Origin: Pontibacter deserti
GTDB lineage: Bacteria > Bacteroidota > Bacteroidia > Cytophagales > Hymenobacteraceae
Direction of reading: 5' to 3'
DNA: 64,000 nt
NCBI RefSeq assembly: GCF_023630255.1
Contig: NZ_JALPRS010000001.1
Coordinates: 2,170,001-2,234,000 of the forward strand
The notes under the pieces were generated by a model, which was given only the letters and a program-made list of their open reading frames with translations, made no database searches and was not told where the DNA came from. Positions 8,244 to 17,174 of this stretch are shown here, in pieces; positions within the stretch are counted from its first letter, which is position 1; the number at the start of each line of letters is the position of its first letter. Position numbers and translations under genes: made by a program.

Positions 8244-9542
8244 TTATTGGCCTAATGGCAACAGCTTTTGCATGATTCGCTGTGCTATTCTATTCTGCAG
8301 CAGCAGGTATACCAGAAACGGAAGGAAGATGATCCTGTAACGGCTTAACGTACCGAAATTAGGTGTACTGATGCCAATTACCACTGCTGAGATTACTATA
8401 AACAACAGCAGTATAATGTGCCATAAGTGCACCTTCTGTAACCAAACTTTAGAGAAAGCAGCAGCTAAAGCCACACCAGTAAGTATAAACAACAGCAGGT
8501 TTTCCAGCCCGAGGATAACGTACAGCGCGCTCCCCGACTCCCCAATAAACGGCCGGTAAAGAGAGTTAAAGAAGGCTTTTGGTGCATTGGAAAATACAGA
8601 AGTTACAGTAGGCTCTAAGGAATGATAACTGATATGCGGCCCGTGCTGCGATAAAGTCAGCAATCCGGTATAGGTCTTTACCAGCTGTTCGGTTATAAAA
8701 GCTACATTAAATATCCCACTCATTTGCCAGACCATAACAGCAGCTAACAGTGCAAGCCCGGCTAACGCCAGTAACTGCACTTTTATACTTTGCAGCTTCT
8801 TTATACTTTTAGCCAATAACGTAACAACAAGATAATACCCCAGCAGGACCAGTAATACAGCAGCAAAAAATACTTTTATTCGGATAAACAGGTATAGTTG
8901 AAAGGGCAGCAATAACCAGGTAAGTATAGATACTGGCTGCCTGTGTGCCAGTTGAAGTACAAATGCTACTATCCAACACATGCTTCCCATCAGTACCGCA
9001 TCCTTTAAAAGCCCCGAACTCCAGAACACCACAGACGGAATGAACAGGAACGCAACTATAGCCGCCTTACGGGTTTCCGGAAAGATATCTGCAAGTATAG
9101 CCGCCAGCTTCGCCATGCCCCAGAAACTGAACAGCGAGAAGTATAAACTTATCAGGTAGTAACTACTGCCCGTGAGCAGGTTAAAAAGGCTGATGATCTT
9201 GAGCAGGAAAAAGGAATTTGAAAAATAAAAGAACCTGGTAAACGGCACGCTCTGCTTAAAACTCTCACTCGGAAATTCATTGAAAAGCAACAAGCGCCAG
9301 TATGTACCTAAATCCTCATATGCCAGTTGGGTCAGCTTTTGTGAGCCCCTAAAGTAAGTAATGGTATCGCCTTCGCCGTAGTAGTGAAAGTATAAAATAC
9401 CAAGCAACACCCCAGAGATCAGCTTTAACAACAACGCAGGCAACAGGTAAGGTTTTAACCTTTGCGCCCACTCCTGCCTATGCAGTAACCAGCCTGCCCC
9501 GAACAGCAGCAGGATATTGAGGAAGTATACCAGCAGCGTCAC
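8244..9542 (-). CDS. Polytopic membrane protein, possibly GT-C glycosyltransferase-like
   Basis: A 432-residue protein with roughly ten to twelve hydrophobic segments. A short loop after the second segment holds GEGDTITYFRGSQ (about 57-69), and FIPSVVFWSSGLLKDAVLMG (about 167-186) is a charged motif before a membrane helix. Acidic residues in the first loop and this SG-LKD motif resemble GT-C or O-antigen-polymerase-like membrane enzymes, but I cannot assign a family. Its start overlaps the DUF2851 stop by four bases (ATGA type), so the two are translationally coupled with DUF2851 first. Both could serve an unknown envelope role. Confidence 0.72.
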   Translation of the reverse strand: MTLLVYFLNILLLFGAGWLLHRQEWAQRLKPYLLPALLLKLISGVLLGILYFHYYGEGDTITYFRGSQKLTQLAYEDLGTYWRLLLFNEFPSESFKQSVPFTRFFYFSNSFFLLKIISLFNLLTGSSYYLISLYFSLFSFWGMAKLAAILADIFPETRKAAIVAFLFIPSVVFWSSGLLKDAVLMGSMCWIVAFVLQLAHRQPVSILTWLLLPFQLYLFIRIKVFFAAVLLVLLGYYLVVTLLAKSIKKLQSIKVQLLALAGLALLAAVMVWQMSGIFNVAFITEQLVKTYTGLLTLSQHGPHISYHSLEPTVTSVFSNAPKAFFNSLYRPFIGESGSALYVILGLENLLLFILTGVALAAAFSKVWLQKVHLWHIILLLFIVISAVVIGISTPNFGTLSRYRIIFLPFLVYLLLQNRIAQRIMQKLLPLGQ

Positions 9543-10828
9543 GATCGGGAAAGTATGTTTTGCTTCAGGATTTTATTACCTACTGCACACTGCAGGCAGT
9601 TCACCGGCTGGCAATAGTTTTGATAAAGACTAAGTGCTGCCTGGTTATCAGCTGCGGATGTCGCTTTCCAGCCTAGTTCTTCATAAAGTCTTGTAATCTT
9701 GTTCAATGCTTCTTTTACCTTCTCCAGCAACTCGATCGCTTTTTCAAGATATGCACGGTCGACGGTAAAATGGCTGTAAGCAGCCAGCAGTGGTACTGCT
9801 ACATTGATAATGAGGTTATGCGCGCTGTCCTTACCCATGGTTTTAGTTGCTTTGCCAGGCTCCGGGCTAAATGTAAAATGCTGCTGCCAGAACTCTGAAA
9901 CCGGCACCATAAATAAGGCCTCGTATTGTTTAATAGTTTGGGCTTCAAGTATAGCTGTAAAAAAGCTTTGCCGGTTTGCCAGCACAGCTGCTAGCTGCGC
10001 TAACCTAACAGTCGGGAAGTTGGCAGGCCGCATGCGCATAAAATTCCAGTGGTGGCGCTGCATAGCTGTATCCTGCAAGCTATACTTGTGGCTCATGAAA
10101 TTATACTCTTTCGCCAGTTGCTGCGCATAGTCAGTAGCCGCATCCGCTAAATAACCAGCCTGACCGAATAAAAGCGCCTCCAGTTGAAAAAGCTGTTGCT
10201 GTTTTCGAAGTATAGCTGTCGGCAGTGCACTGGCCAATCGTTCCATTGGCTCCTGGTTTATCTTAAACCCGAACCCTTTGAACAACACATGATAAGCGGT
10301 GGCTTCCCAGTCGTGGTTATAGTTGGCATGTAGTTGCAGCACCTCCTGTCCTTTCTGCTCCAGTCGCTCTGTTAAGGCCCGGCCCAGCATCATGGTTTTG
10401 GTAATTTCGGGCACGGCCGGCCACACATTGGCGCAGGGTATAGTAGTTCGGGCTTCCTGTAGTTGGCGGTAAGTATAAACCAGCGATGTATCAACTCTAT
10501 CCTTCAGCTCCAGCACCGGAATAATGGTACCATCTGTCCGGCGTATAGTTTCGTCGGCTTGCCACACTACATGCAGAATTACCTGGTCGTATTTCAGGTC
10601 GGTCTGGTGCTGGTGGCGGCGCCAGTCTGATGCCCGTAAATGTATCTCCACACTCCCCGACCATTCCACATCGCCAATCTTAAGTATAGCTTCCCTAAAA
10701 TCGGGGCCGGCATCGGTGTTGTAGTAGCCAGTCCGCAGTACCTGCAGCGGTTCGCCTTCCGTAGTAGCCAGGTCGGCTTTACGGTAGTACTGGTGTTGCC
10801 AGATGTAATGCAGGAAATCTTCTTTCAT
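9539..10828 (-). CDS. DUF2851 family protein
   Basis: A 429-residue protein matching the Bacteroidota-enriched DUF2851 family. The N-terminus has EDFLHYIWQHQYY, then TGYYNTDAGPDFREAILKIG and WSGSVEIHLRASDW (about 55-69), followed by YDQVILHVVW; this Asp/Glu-His arrangement looks nuclease- or hydrolase-like but the function is unknown. The C-terminal half is helical, and QPVNCLQCAVGNKIL near the end places two cysteines CxxC. No signal peptide. It is the first gene of a two-gene unit with the membrane protein, overlapping by four bases. Confidence 0.85.
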   Translation of the reverse strand: MKEDFLHYIWQHQYYRKADLATTEGEPLQVLRTGYYNTDAGPDFREAILKIGDVEWSGSVEIHLRASDWRRHQHQTDLKYDQVILHVVWQADETIRRTDGTIIPVLELKDRVDTSLVYTYRQLQEARTTIPCANVWPAVPEITKTMMLGRALTERLEQKGQEVLQLHANYNHDWEATAYHVLFKGFGFKINQEPMERLASALPTAILRKQQQLFQLEALLFGQAGYLADAATDYAQQLAKEYNFMSHKYSLQDTAMQRHHWNFMRMRPANFPTVRLAQLAAVLANRQSFFTAILEAQTIKQYEALFMVPVSEFWQQHFTFSPEPGKATKTMGKDSAHNLIINVAVPLLAAYSHFTVDRAYLEKAIELLEKVKEALNKITRLYEELGWKATSAADNQAALSLYQNYCQPVNCLQCAVGNKILKQNILSRS

Positions 10829-10884
10829 GGTAAAGCCAGCCCGTAGCAGAGCAGACTTCTAAGATAAGCGCAAATCAGCAGAAA

Positions 10885-11546
10885 TTAAAAAATACGGATA
10901 GTAGTGGGCACCAGGTAACGTTGCTGCTGTTGTTGCTGATGATGCTTAAACCCTTGCTTTACATTGTCGGTGGCATCCATCACAGGTCCTTCAAAAATAG
11001 ATTTATACTTAGCTGGCAGAGGTCCCAGATCAGGGGTAAGCGTTGATTCTTCCGGCAGCTCCAGGTTCCGTACAGCCACTTTGAAATCCTGTAGTGTAGC
11101 CCAGGGCATTACCTGTACCTCGGGTAATTGTTTGGCTGTTTGTTTCAGGGGAACGCTGGTTGTAAACTTCTCAGAAGTGTTAGTTTCAGGAATGATGATG
11201 TACTGCTTCTCAAAGCCCAGCGCCTGAAAAACCACGCTATCGCCGGGAAGGACTAGTAGTGTAAAAAAGCCATCCTGTTTTGATACCGTACCACGCTTTG
11301 AGCCGTCACATAAACGGCAATTCCGGGTAGGCCTGCAGCGCTATCAGCATTAACTACAACCCCAGACAGATGCACCACAGGTCTTTGCTGTTGTGCCATA
11401 GCCGGCTGCAGGCCAACTATAAATATAGCTAGCAGCGATAAAAGTATAGCTTGAGTTTTCAGGGAGCTATAGTTGAGTTTGTAATATGTGACTACTGCCT
11501 TACGGTTACATAAGCCGCCAGCTGCGCACCTATACCTTTTTCCCAC
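10885..11546 (-). pseudogene. Carboxypeptidase-regulatory-like protein split by a frameshift
   Basis: Two frames together encode one protein. The first (ending at 11253) has a hydrophobic signal-like segment ending PAMAQQQ, then HLSGVVVNADSAAGLPGIAVYV, the first half of a CarbopepD_reg_2 beta-sandwich. The second frame supplies the other half, GSKRGTVSKQDGFFTLLV and LPGDSVVFQALGFEKQYI, before the tail down to 10885. The switch lies at about 11300-11310 and needs one extra base for continuity. The tail includes six glutamines. No normal ATG precedes the signal segment except one at 11546 inside the upstream gene, so the start may be lost too. Sequencing error is the alternative. Confidence 0.75.
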
Positions 11547-12316
11547 TTGCCTAAGCTAGCTTTACGGGTATGGTGGCTTCCGCCTAGATCTCCACCATAC
11601 GTAAACATAAATTCTCCCTTATGTCTAGGGTCTGGCAGGTACTCAAAGGCAATAAAGAAATCTTTATCAACTGTAATGTTATAGTCTTCCAGATCTATTG
11701 TTACCCAACCTTTATTTAGTGGCAGGCGCTTGATTATACTTTCCTCAACCATACGTTCCCCCGGGTCGCCATTTGCGTTCTCGTAAAAGTTTATCCGCAT
11801 GTTGGCAGACGCTATTTTGTCGCTTCGCAGGTATAGAGAAACAGAAAGAATATCCGAGGGCTTTTTATTCAGTTTGATCAACTTGGCAAGTTCAGAAATG
11901 TCGTTAGGGTCGCGGGCTTGGGAAGTGCCATGCACAAACGGATTACGGAAGGTGATACCAAACTTTTTAATCTTCGGCTTACGGTTAGTTACCACCACTT
12001 CGCGCAGGCTGGTTGTTTTCTCAGTTAGAGTAAATTCCGACAGGTTCTTCTCGACTATAGTTTTAACCGGCACTGAGAGCTCCTGATAACCTACTGCCGA
12101 AAATGTCAGCGTATCATTTAAATAAGCTTCAGCAAGTTGCAGTGTAAATTTTCCTTCTGCTGTAGCGGCTGTGCCAATCCCTTTCTGCTTAATGCCAATA
12201 TTTACATAAGGTATTGCCTCTTTTCCGGAAAGCACGGTGCCTTTTAACACGACAGCCTGGCTAAAAGCAGTAAATGATAGAAATATAAACGTGGCGACAA
12301 GTATAAGTTTGGTCAT
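11492..12316 (-). CDS. Exported carboxypeptidase-regulatory-domain protein
   Basis: A 274-residue protein. Residues 1-20 form a signal peptide (MTKLILVATFIFLSFTAFSQ). A CarbopepD_reg_2 domain follows (about 22-105: LKGTVLSGKEAIPYVNIGI, GKFTLQL, LTFSAVGYQELSV) and then a linker LREVVVTNRKP like the region preceding TonB plugs. The C-terminal part (about 115-274) is beta-rich and contains no plug or barrel, so this is not a TonB receptor but a short surface or periplasmic relative. It overlaps by position the frameshifted relative downstream, suggesting an old tandem pair. Function unknown. Confidence 0.8.
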   Translation of the reverse strand: MTKLILVATFIFLSFTAFSQAVVLKGTVLSGKEAIPYVNIGIKQKGIGTAATAEGKFTLQLAEAYLNDTLTFSAVGYQELSVPVKTIVEKNLSEFTLTEKTTSLREVVVTNRKPKIKKFGITFRNPFVHGTSQARDPNDISELAKLIKLNKKPSDILSVSLYLRSDKIASANMRINFYENANGDPGERMVEESIIKRLPLNKGWVTIDLEDYNITVDKDFFIAFEYLPDPRHKGEFMFTYGGDLGGSHHTRKASLGKWEKGIGAQLAAYVTVRQ

Positions 12317-12422
12317 GGATTATTTGCATTTAGTATTTGCTAAACGCAACTCCCAAGTATAAAGTATAGTATAATCTGAATATTTAAAATATTGCTACAC
12401 CTGTGCTTAAAACTGTATCAGC

Positions 12423-13325
12423 TTAACACTCCAGTGCCTGTCTGTCCCATTTTGCCAGGTTGGCGGCGGCTTCGTAACTACTCTCCAGGAAGCTCAGTAA
12501 TACAGCTTCAGGGTCATCTGCTTTTCGTACAGCTTCATACGGAAGTATAAACTCTCCTAACGTTTCATGAAAGTATGCTTCTGCAGGTTCGATTTCAGCA
12601 GCTCTATACCCATCGGGCTCTGGGTAGATGTAAGCATAAAAAGCTGCTTCCGGTAATGCTTCGCTTCCTGGCCAGAAACCGCAACTATACACCTCATGCG
12701 AGTAAGCTTCCTGCGCTACCCAATCAGGTAAATTAGGCACACCGCCTGGGTGCTTGGGTGCTGTTCTCCCCGAAAAACGTGATACTGCCAGATCAAAACT
12801 TCCCCAGAAAAAATGTACCGGACTACATTTACCCCTGAATTTTGCCCGAAACTGCTGTAACACTTCCTGCGCCTTCAGCAAGGCCTGGTGCAGAGCTGTT
12901 GCCTGTGCAGGATCATAGGTTTTATGGGTCTGGTCTTCATCAAACGGTATCGGATTTTCCAGTTCGCAAGGCACCTTATAGATATGCACATCTATGCCTA
13001 AATCTGCCAGTGCATGCATCACTTTTTTGTAAAACTCCGCTACCGGCATATTAAATAAAGCAAAGGAGCGCTTTTGTCCGGCATTGGTTTTTATACTTAA
13101 CTGATGTTGCACCAGGTTCAGATCTACCTGAAAATGAACACCTTGATGTGAGAGATCGCCTGTAGTTAGCCCTGTTGGAGAAACTGAGAGTGTAACGTGC
13201 CACGAGTGATTAACCCAGGGCTGCATCTGCAGTTTTATTTTACCGATGATCTGCGTCCAGAGGTGGAGGGTTTCGAGCGTATCTTTCGATGTGTGGTAAT
13301 TAAGTTCAGGCCAGCCGGTTTTCAT
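12423..13325 (-). CDS. DUF5996 family protein
   Basis: A 300-residue cytoplasmic protein recognised by its opening WPELNYHTSKDTLETLHLWTQ and by HFFWGSFDLAVSRFSGR (about 171-187) with TAPKHPGG following, conserved in DUF5996. The family is widespread and uncharacterised. The aromatic and histidine-rich central part (HEVYSCGFWPG, FYAYIYPEP) could form a binding pocket but no catalytic motif is recognised. It is a single-gene unit. Confidence 0.82.
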   Translation of the reverse strand: MKTGWPELNYHTSKDTLETLHLWTQIIGKIKLQMQPWVNHSWHVTLSVSPTGLTTGDLSHQGVHFQVDLNLVQHQLSIKTNAGQKRSFALFNMPVAEFYKKVMHALADLGIDVHIYKVPCELENPIPFDEDQTHKTYDPAQATALHQALLKAQEVLQQFRAKFRGKCSPVHFFWGSFDLAVSRFSGRTAPKHPGGVPNLPDWVAQEAYSHEVYSCGFWPGSEALPEAAFYAYIYPEPDGYRAAEIEPAEAYFHETLGEFILPYEAVRKADDPEAVLLSFLESSYEAAANLAKWDRQALEC

Positions 13326-13402
13326 AGTTCTATCGTGTATGGTATAGTATAGATTAACGATAGAAGTTGCTTAAAGTGAGGGCTTTCAGCTGTTCATTAT
13401 CA

Positions 13403-13481
13403 AGACGCTCCTAGGTCCTCCGTACACTCGGAGGCCGGTGGTTGCCAGACTTCGGATTGTTATCCATACCTCGGAGCGTCT
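13403..13481. repeat. Structured intergenic hairpin
   Basis: Outer arms AGACGCTCC (13403-13411) and GGAGCGTCT (13473-13481) enclose an inner hairpin CCTCCG/CGGAGG (13417-13434). It sits within five bases of the DUF1456 stop and may be a large terminator or a small repeat element. No T-tract of normal length follows. Confidence 0.55.
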
Positions 13482-13485
13482 TTGT

Positions 13486-13956
13486 CTATTTCCCCGACTC
13501 CTGTCTATACTTCTGTTGTAACCCCAGCAGGAAATTTCGCAGGATCTGGTCTTTTAGCGGGCGATAATGCTGGTGGTCGGGTTTACGGAAAAAGGCACTG
13601 AGTTCCGATTTACTTAACCGGAATTTTATCTGCTCCAGGATATCCAGGATGTCTTCGTCTTTCAGGTTAAGGGCTATTTTAAGCTTACGCAGGATGATAT
13701 TGTTATTCAGGCTTTTCTCCGGTTTTGGCTGTTCGCCTTCTTTTTTGCCGCGCCTGTCGTTTATAAAGCCATTCAGGAAAGTTGCCAACTCCAGGTCGTT
13801 CAGTTTCTGAAACTCCGGGTCATCTTCCTTCTTCATCCAGTCGCTTATCTCGGCCCGGGTTACTTCTTTGCCACCTTCTGCAAATAGCTCTATCATTTTA
13901 TTATCGCTGATATCGAAAGTATAGCGCAGGCGGCGCAGTATGTCGTTGTTATTCAT
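13486..13956 (-). CDS. DUF1456 family protein (YehS-like)
   Basis: A 156-residue protein made of two similar halves of about 70 residues. Each starts NN(D/I)ILR(R/K)L(R/K) and contains a helix-rich module with DxM/DILD, a (R/K)xE(I/L)S(D/A) turn and LxxFL near its end, joined by a lysine- and proline-rich linker. This duplicated layout is the DUF1456 signature, also found in E. coli YehS. Function is unknown; the modules look like small protein- or nucleic-acid-binding domains. It lies 13 bases downstream of the GNAT gene and is probably co-transcribed. Confidence 0.85.
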   Translation of the reverse strand: MNNNDILRRLRYTFDISDNKMIELFAEGGKEVTRAEISDWMKKEDDPEFQKLNDLELATFLNGFINDRRGKKEGEQPKPEKSLNNNIILRKLKIALNLKDEDILDILEQIKFRLSKSELSAFFRKPDHQHYRPLKDQILRNFLLGLQQKYRQESGK

Positions 13957-13969
13957 GTATTGTAATACG

Positions 13970-14422
13970 TTAGATCAGTTCTTTTTGCATGCACACGCTG
14001 CTTTCCACGCCTGCATATTGCCCATAGTTCGGGATTATGGTATAGCCGCTGTTCTTGTAAAGTGCAATGGCTTCTGTTTGTTTATTACCAGTCTCTAAAA
14101 TGGTGGAAGTATAGTTTAACTCTTTTGCCCATTCTTCTAAAGCAGTCAGCACCTGCCTGGCTATACTTTGCCTTCTATAATCCGGGTGCACAAACATGCG
14201 CTTTACTTCGGCTATACTTTCGGTGTAGGGTTTTATAGCGCCACAGCCAGCCGCCACGCCATCTTTGTAAGCAACAATCACTTCGTTTATACTATCCACC
14301 TTATTGAACTGCGCAAAAAAGGCATGGTCGTCGCCATCGTTCTCTTTCAGGTTCTGGTCCAGTAAAACTATAAGGTTCCGGAAATTGGGGTTATGGGATG
14401 TGGTGCGGGTTAGGGTTAGCAT
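13970..14422 (-). CDS. GNAT family N-acetyltransferase
   Basis: A 150-residue acetyltransferase. The acetyl-CoA-binding core is visible: AEVKRMFVHPDYRRQSIARQ (about 71-90) with the Q/RxxGxA-type loop, and the C-terminal YTSTILETGNKQTEAIALYKNSGY (about 107-130). Members acetylate amino groups of many small molecules or proteins, so the substrate is unknown. It is upstream of the DUF1456 gene in the same unit. Confidence 0.88.
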   Translation of the reverse strand: MLTLTRTTSHNPNFRNLIVLLDQNLKENDGDDHAFFAQFNKVDSINEVIVAYKDGVAAGCGAIKPYTESIAEVKRMFVHPDYRRQSIARQVLTALEEWAKELNYTSTILETGNKQTEAIALYKNSGYTIIPNYGQYAGVESSVCMQKELI

Positions 14423-14512
14423 TAATGGTTTATGTAGAATTGATTTAGATATTTGGTCTCAATGAACGCAAAATTCCAAATAGATGCGTAAAAACTCCTT
14501 AAATGCATTGTC

Positions 14513-14917
14513 CTATTCGATTATCTCAACATTTAGAATGATGTAAGTGATTGGAAAAATATAACCTCCAAAATATAAGATTACTCCCAAATATTTACTT
14601 AAACGCCGATCAGCTTTACTTTGCCCTTCAAATTCTATAATATATTGTTTATACTTCCCTCCTTTTATAAACAAAAAACAATTCAGTAAAAACAAACTTA
14701 ACAATAGAGCCACTACCAGTTCAGCTAAACCAAAATCTAATCTTTGCTTTTCTATTTGCATGTTTATAATATCATCCCAGCTAAACAGATTTATAACCAT
14801 TATTAAGCTTAACGTAATATTCCCTGCCAACATAATAGCAGCATTCCATTCAGGGATGTCCTTCTTGCTCATTGAGTAGGAGGCTATAAAAAGGTATTTA
14901 TAGAGAAACTTATACAT
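14513..14917 (-). CDS. Hypothetical membrane protein, 134 residues
   Basis: A small protein with about four hydrophobic segments (near 25-45, 65-83, 108-120 and 118-131) and a conserved-looking charged loop with GGKYKQYIIEFEGQSKADRRL between the second and third. The N-terminus MYKFLYKYLFIASYSMSKKDIPEW precedes the first helix. Lower GC than neighbours. I do not recognise a family; similar orphan four-helix proteins are common in Bacteroidota. The region between it and pyrF is only 42 bases. Confidence 0.65.
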   Translation of the reverse strand: MYKFLYKYLFIASYSMSKKDIPEWNAAIMLAGNITLSLIMVINLFSWDDIINMQIEKQRLDFGLAELVVALLLSLFLLNCFLFIKGGKYKQYIIEFEGQSKADRRLSKYLGVILYFGGYIFPITYIILNVEIIE

Positions 14918-14959
14918 TTAACATAACAAAAAATCGATTTTTACACTTACCGAAAAAAT

Positions 14960-15790
14960 CTACAAATGCTGCACGTACTGCTCCAGGTATTGCTCCATTT
15001 CGCGTTGTACTTCCTGGGCTGCTTCGCGAGCTTTTTCGGCGAAGTCGCGGCCAGATGAGGCGTAGATAATAGCGCGGGAAGAATTGACCAACAGGCCGCA
15101 ACGCTGGTTCATGCCTAAACGTGAGATCTCTTCGAGGCTACCACCCTGCGCACCAACTCCCGGCACCAGCAGGAAATGGTCTGGAACTATAGCACGAACA
15201 CGCTGCACATACTCGGCTTGCGTGGCACCAACTACATACATTAACTGGCCGGCTGTGCCCCAGGTAGAGCTTTCGCGCAGCACCTGCTCCCACAGGTATT
15301 CTTCGCTGCCATCAGCAAGGCGAAGCATCTGGAAATCCTGGCTACCTGGGTTAGAGGTCAAAGCTAAAAGTATAACCCACTTGCCCCCCTGCACCAGGAA
15401 CGGCTTCACCGAATCAGAACCCATGTAAGGCGCCACGGTAACGGAGTCAAAATTCATGGTCTCAAAAAAAGCGCGGGCATATAGTTCGGAGGTGTTGCCA
15501 ATGTCTCCACGTTTGGCGTCGGCTATGGTAAAAATCTCCTGAGGTATGTAATTTATCGTTTTCTCCAGGCTCACCCACCCTTTCGGCCCCTGCGCTTCAT
15601 AAAAAGCAATGTTTGGTTTGTAGGCCACGCACAGATCGGCAGTTGCATCAACTATCTGGCGGTTAAACTCAAATACCGGGTCTTCAAAGTCCAGCAGGTG
15701 TTCTGGTAGTTTTTTGGGGTCGGTGTCAAGGCCGACACACAGGTATGATTTTTTTTGCAGGATCTGCTCAAACAGTTTTTCTCTTGTCAT
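14960..15790 (-). CDS. pyrF: Orotidine 5'-phosphate decarboxylase (type 2)
   Basis: Final step of UMP synthesis, OMP to UMP plus CO2. The 276-residue protein has [13 protein letters not shown] near the start, [14 protein letters not shown] (about 60-73) and the catalytic [10 protein letters not shown] (about 95-104) with the Asp-Lys-Asp triad. Its length and the GSDSVKPFL segment (about 124-132) mark the long type 2 form. I start it at the ATG at 15790 (MTREKLFEQ), ten codons inside the longest frame, because homologues begin there. A TAGCTTTG box lies about 30 bases upstream. pyrD lies 5 kb away on the same strand. Confidence 0.95.
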   Translation of the reverse strand: MTREKLFEQILQKKSYLCVGLDTDPKKLPEHLLDFEDPVFEFNRQIVDATADLCVAYKPNIAFYEAQGPKGWVSLEKTINYIPQEIFTIADAKRGDIGNTSELYARAFFETMNFDSVTVAPYMGSDSVKPFLVQGGKWVILLALTSNPGSQDFQMLRLADGSEEYLWEQVLRESSTWGTAGQLMYVVGATQAEYVQRVRAIVPDHFLLVPGVGAQGGSLEEISRLGMNQRCGLLVNSSRAIIYASSGRDFAEKAREAAQEVQREMEQYLEQYVQHL

Positions 15791-15817
15791 GGCTTGGGTG
15801 GGTTTTGTCAGGTATAA

Positions 15818-15825
15818 CAAAGCTA
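15818..15825 (-). promoter_or_regulatory. Probable -7 element of pyrF
   Basis: TAGCTTTG on the minus strand fits TAnnTTTG, about 30 bases before the chosen pyrF start. It supports the shorter start, since the longer frame would begin almost on top of it. Confidence 0.5.
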
Positions 15826-15971
15826 CATTTTTACCTGCACTGCTAAAAGACTTTTCCAGGTTTATACTTTCATATCATCTTAAACATCTCTTATTTCAAA
15901 TATTTGAGTATAGCTTGCAACCATTGCCTGCATTTCAGACTCTTATAAAGTATAAACCTAACCATAACACA

Positions 15972-16394
15972 ATGACCAGACTTTTCTTTGCCTGCACTTT
16001 ATTGGTAACTCTGCTTATGGGTTGCTCACAAAAAGAAGATGAAGTAAATCCTTTTGCTGCCTTAGAAAAATTTCCGGCACCTATTGTAAAGGTTGATGCT
16101 CCTACAAACGCTGCAGTTGGCGTAGTAACCCCCATAGAAGTATACTTTGTTGTAAACAGTGGTTGTGGTTATTTTGGTAGTTTTGAAGTTGAGGGCTCAG
16201 GTACCGAGCAGATAATAAAAGTTTACGCTAAATACCGAAACACCATCTGTACACAGGACCTGCCAACCCGACAGCAGACCTTTGAATTTAAACCAACTGT
16301 AAAAGGCACTTATACTTTGCAGTTCTACTACCAGCCCGACGAATATATTACCAAAACTATAGTAGTGGGTGATGTAGCTACAATCGGTCAATAG
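15972..16394 (+). CDS. Hypothetical lipoprotein
   Basis: A 140-residue protein with a lipoprotein signal: MTRLFFACTLLVTLLMGCSQ puts the lipidated cysteine at residue 18. The remainder is predicted all-beta, with an Ig-like look (PIVKVDAPTNAAVGVVTPIEV, then YTLQFYYQPDEYITKTIVV) and two cysteines about 35 residues apart (GCGYFG, NTICTQ) that could pair. The start at 15972 was chosen for the lipoprotein signal; the longer frame upstream is antisense to pyrF. Family not recognised. It converges on lolA across a terminator. Confidence 0.78.
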   Translation: MTRLFFACTLLVTLLMGCSQKEDEVNPFAALEKFPAPIVKVDAPTNAAVGVVTPIEVYFVVNSGCGYFGSFEVEGSGTEQIIKVYAKYRNTICTQDLPTRQQTFEFKPTVKGTYTLQFYYQPDEYITKTIVVGDVATIGQ

Positions 16395-16454
16395 CCAGAA
16401 ACTTGTTTGTAAAGTCTCCGAGATAATCGCAACTGTTAGAATTCATCTATAAAT

Positions 16455-16486
16455 AAAAAAGGCTGCCCGGTAAGGCAGCCTTTTTT
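16455..16486. terminator. Bidirectional terminator
   Basis: AAAAAAGGCTGCC/GGCAGCCTTTTTT with a six-base loop, between the lipoprotein gene and convergent lolA. Confidence 0.92.
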
Positions 16487-16503
16487 ATTGTTATCTTTTA
16501 TAC

Positions 16504-17151
16504 TTAACGCAAGTCTACTACGCTTACACCTTTATACCTGGCTTTGTTAAAGCTAAAGGTATCAGCAGCCAGAGTCGGGTTAGCCTGGAAATTCTTGATG
16601 GTATAAGTATAGCGGTTACCGTTGTTGCGGAACATCTTCCAGCTCTTTAATGATTTATCTTTCTGGTTAATGTAAAGGCGCACTTTAAAGATCGGGTTAT
16701 TACGGTCCTGCGGAGCCATCTCGATCACATCATAGGTCACACCATCAGCACCTTTCTCAGGGCCCGTATACGCATACTTGTAGCCTTTCTTATACATGTC
16801 AAAAATCTTGCTTGGCGACATAGCTTCTGCTTCCGGGTCTGACTCTGTGATCGTTACTTCATTCACATCTTTCAGGTAAGTCCACATTAGTTTTCCATCG
16901 CTGATGACTTCCTGACCACTTACAGCCAATCTATACTTCGGGCCGCTCACCAGTATGTTACCTTCCACGGTTTCTTTCGACTTAGCAGATGAGCTTTCCA
17001 TAGTTTGGGAAAAGGTTGCTTTAAATGCCTTCATCGTTTTATACTTAGCGCTCATAGCATTCAGTATTTTAGTAGCCTGTGGGTCTTGCTGTGCACTTGC
17101 CAGGTTTATAAACAGTACCATGGCAAACAGTAGGGCGAATATTCGTTTCAT
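16504..17151 (-). CDS. lolA: Outer-membrane lipoprotein carrier protein LolA
   Basis: Periplasmic chaperone that shuttles lipoproteins released by LolCDE to the outer membrane. The 215-residue protein has a signal peptide (1-20, ending NLASAQQ) and the open beta-barrel pattern: FKATFSQTME (about 44-53), EGNILVSGPKYRL (about 63-75), SDGKLMWTYL (about 84-93) and YDVIEMAPQD (about 130-139). It follows ftsK by 23 bases and is probably co-transcribed with it, an arrangement common in this phylum. Confidence 0.93.
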   Translation of the reverse strand: MKRIFALLFAMVLFINLASAQQDPQATKILNAMSAKYKTMKAFKATFSQTMESSSAKSKETVEGNILVSGPKYRLAVSGQEVISDGKLMWTYLKDVNEVTITESDPEAEAMSPSKIFDMYKKGYKYAYTGPEKGADGVTYDVIEMAPQDRNNPIFKVRLYINQKDKSLKSWKMFRNNGNRYTYTIKNFQANPTLAADTFSFNKARYKGVSVVDLR

Positions 17152-17174
17152 TTCAAAAGGTTCTAATTATTAGC

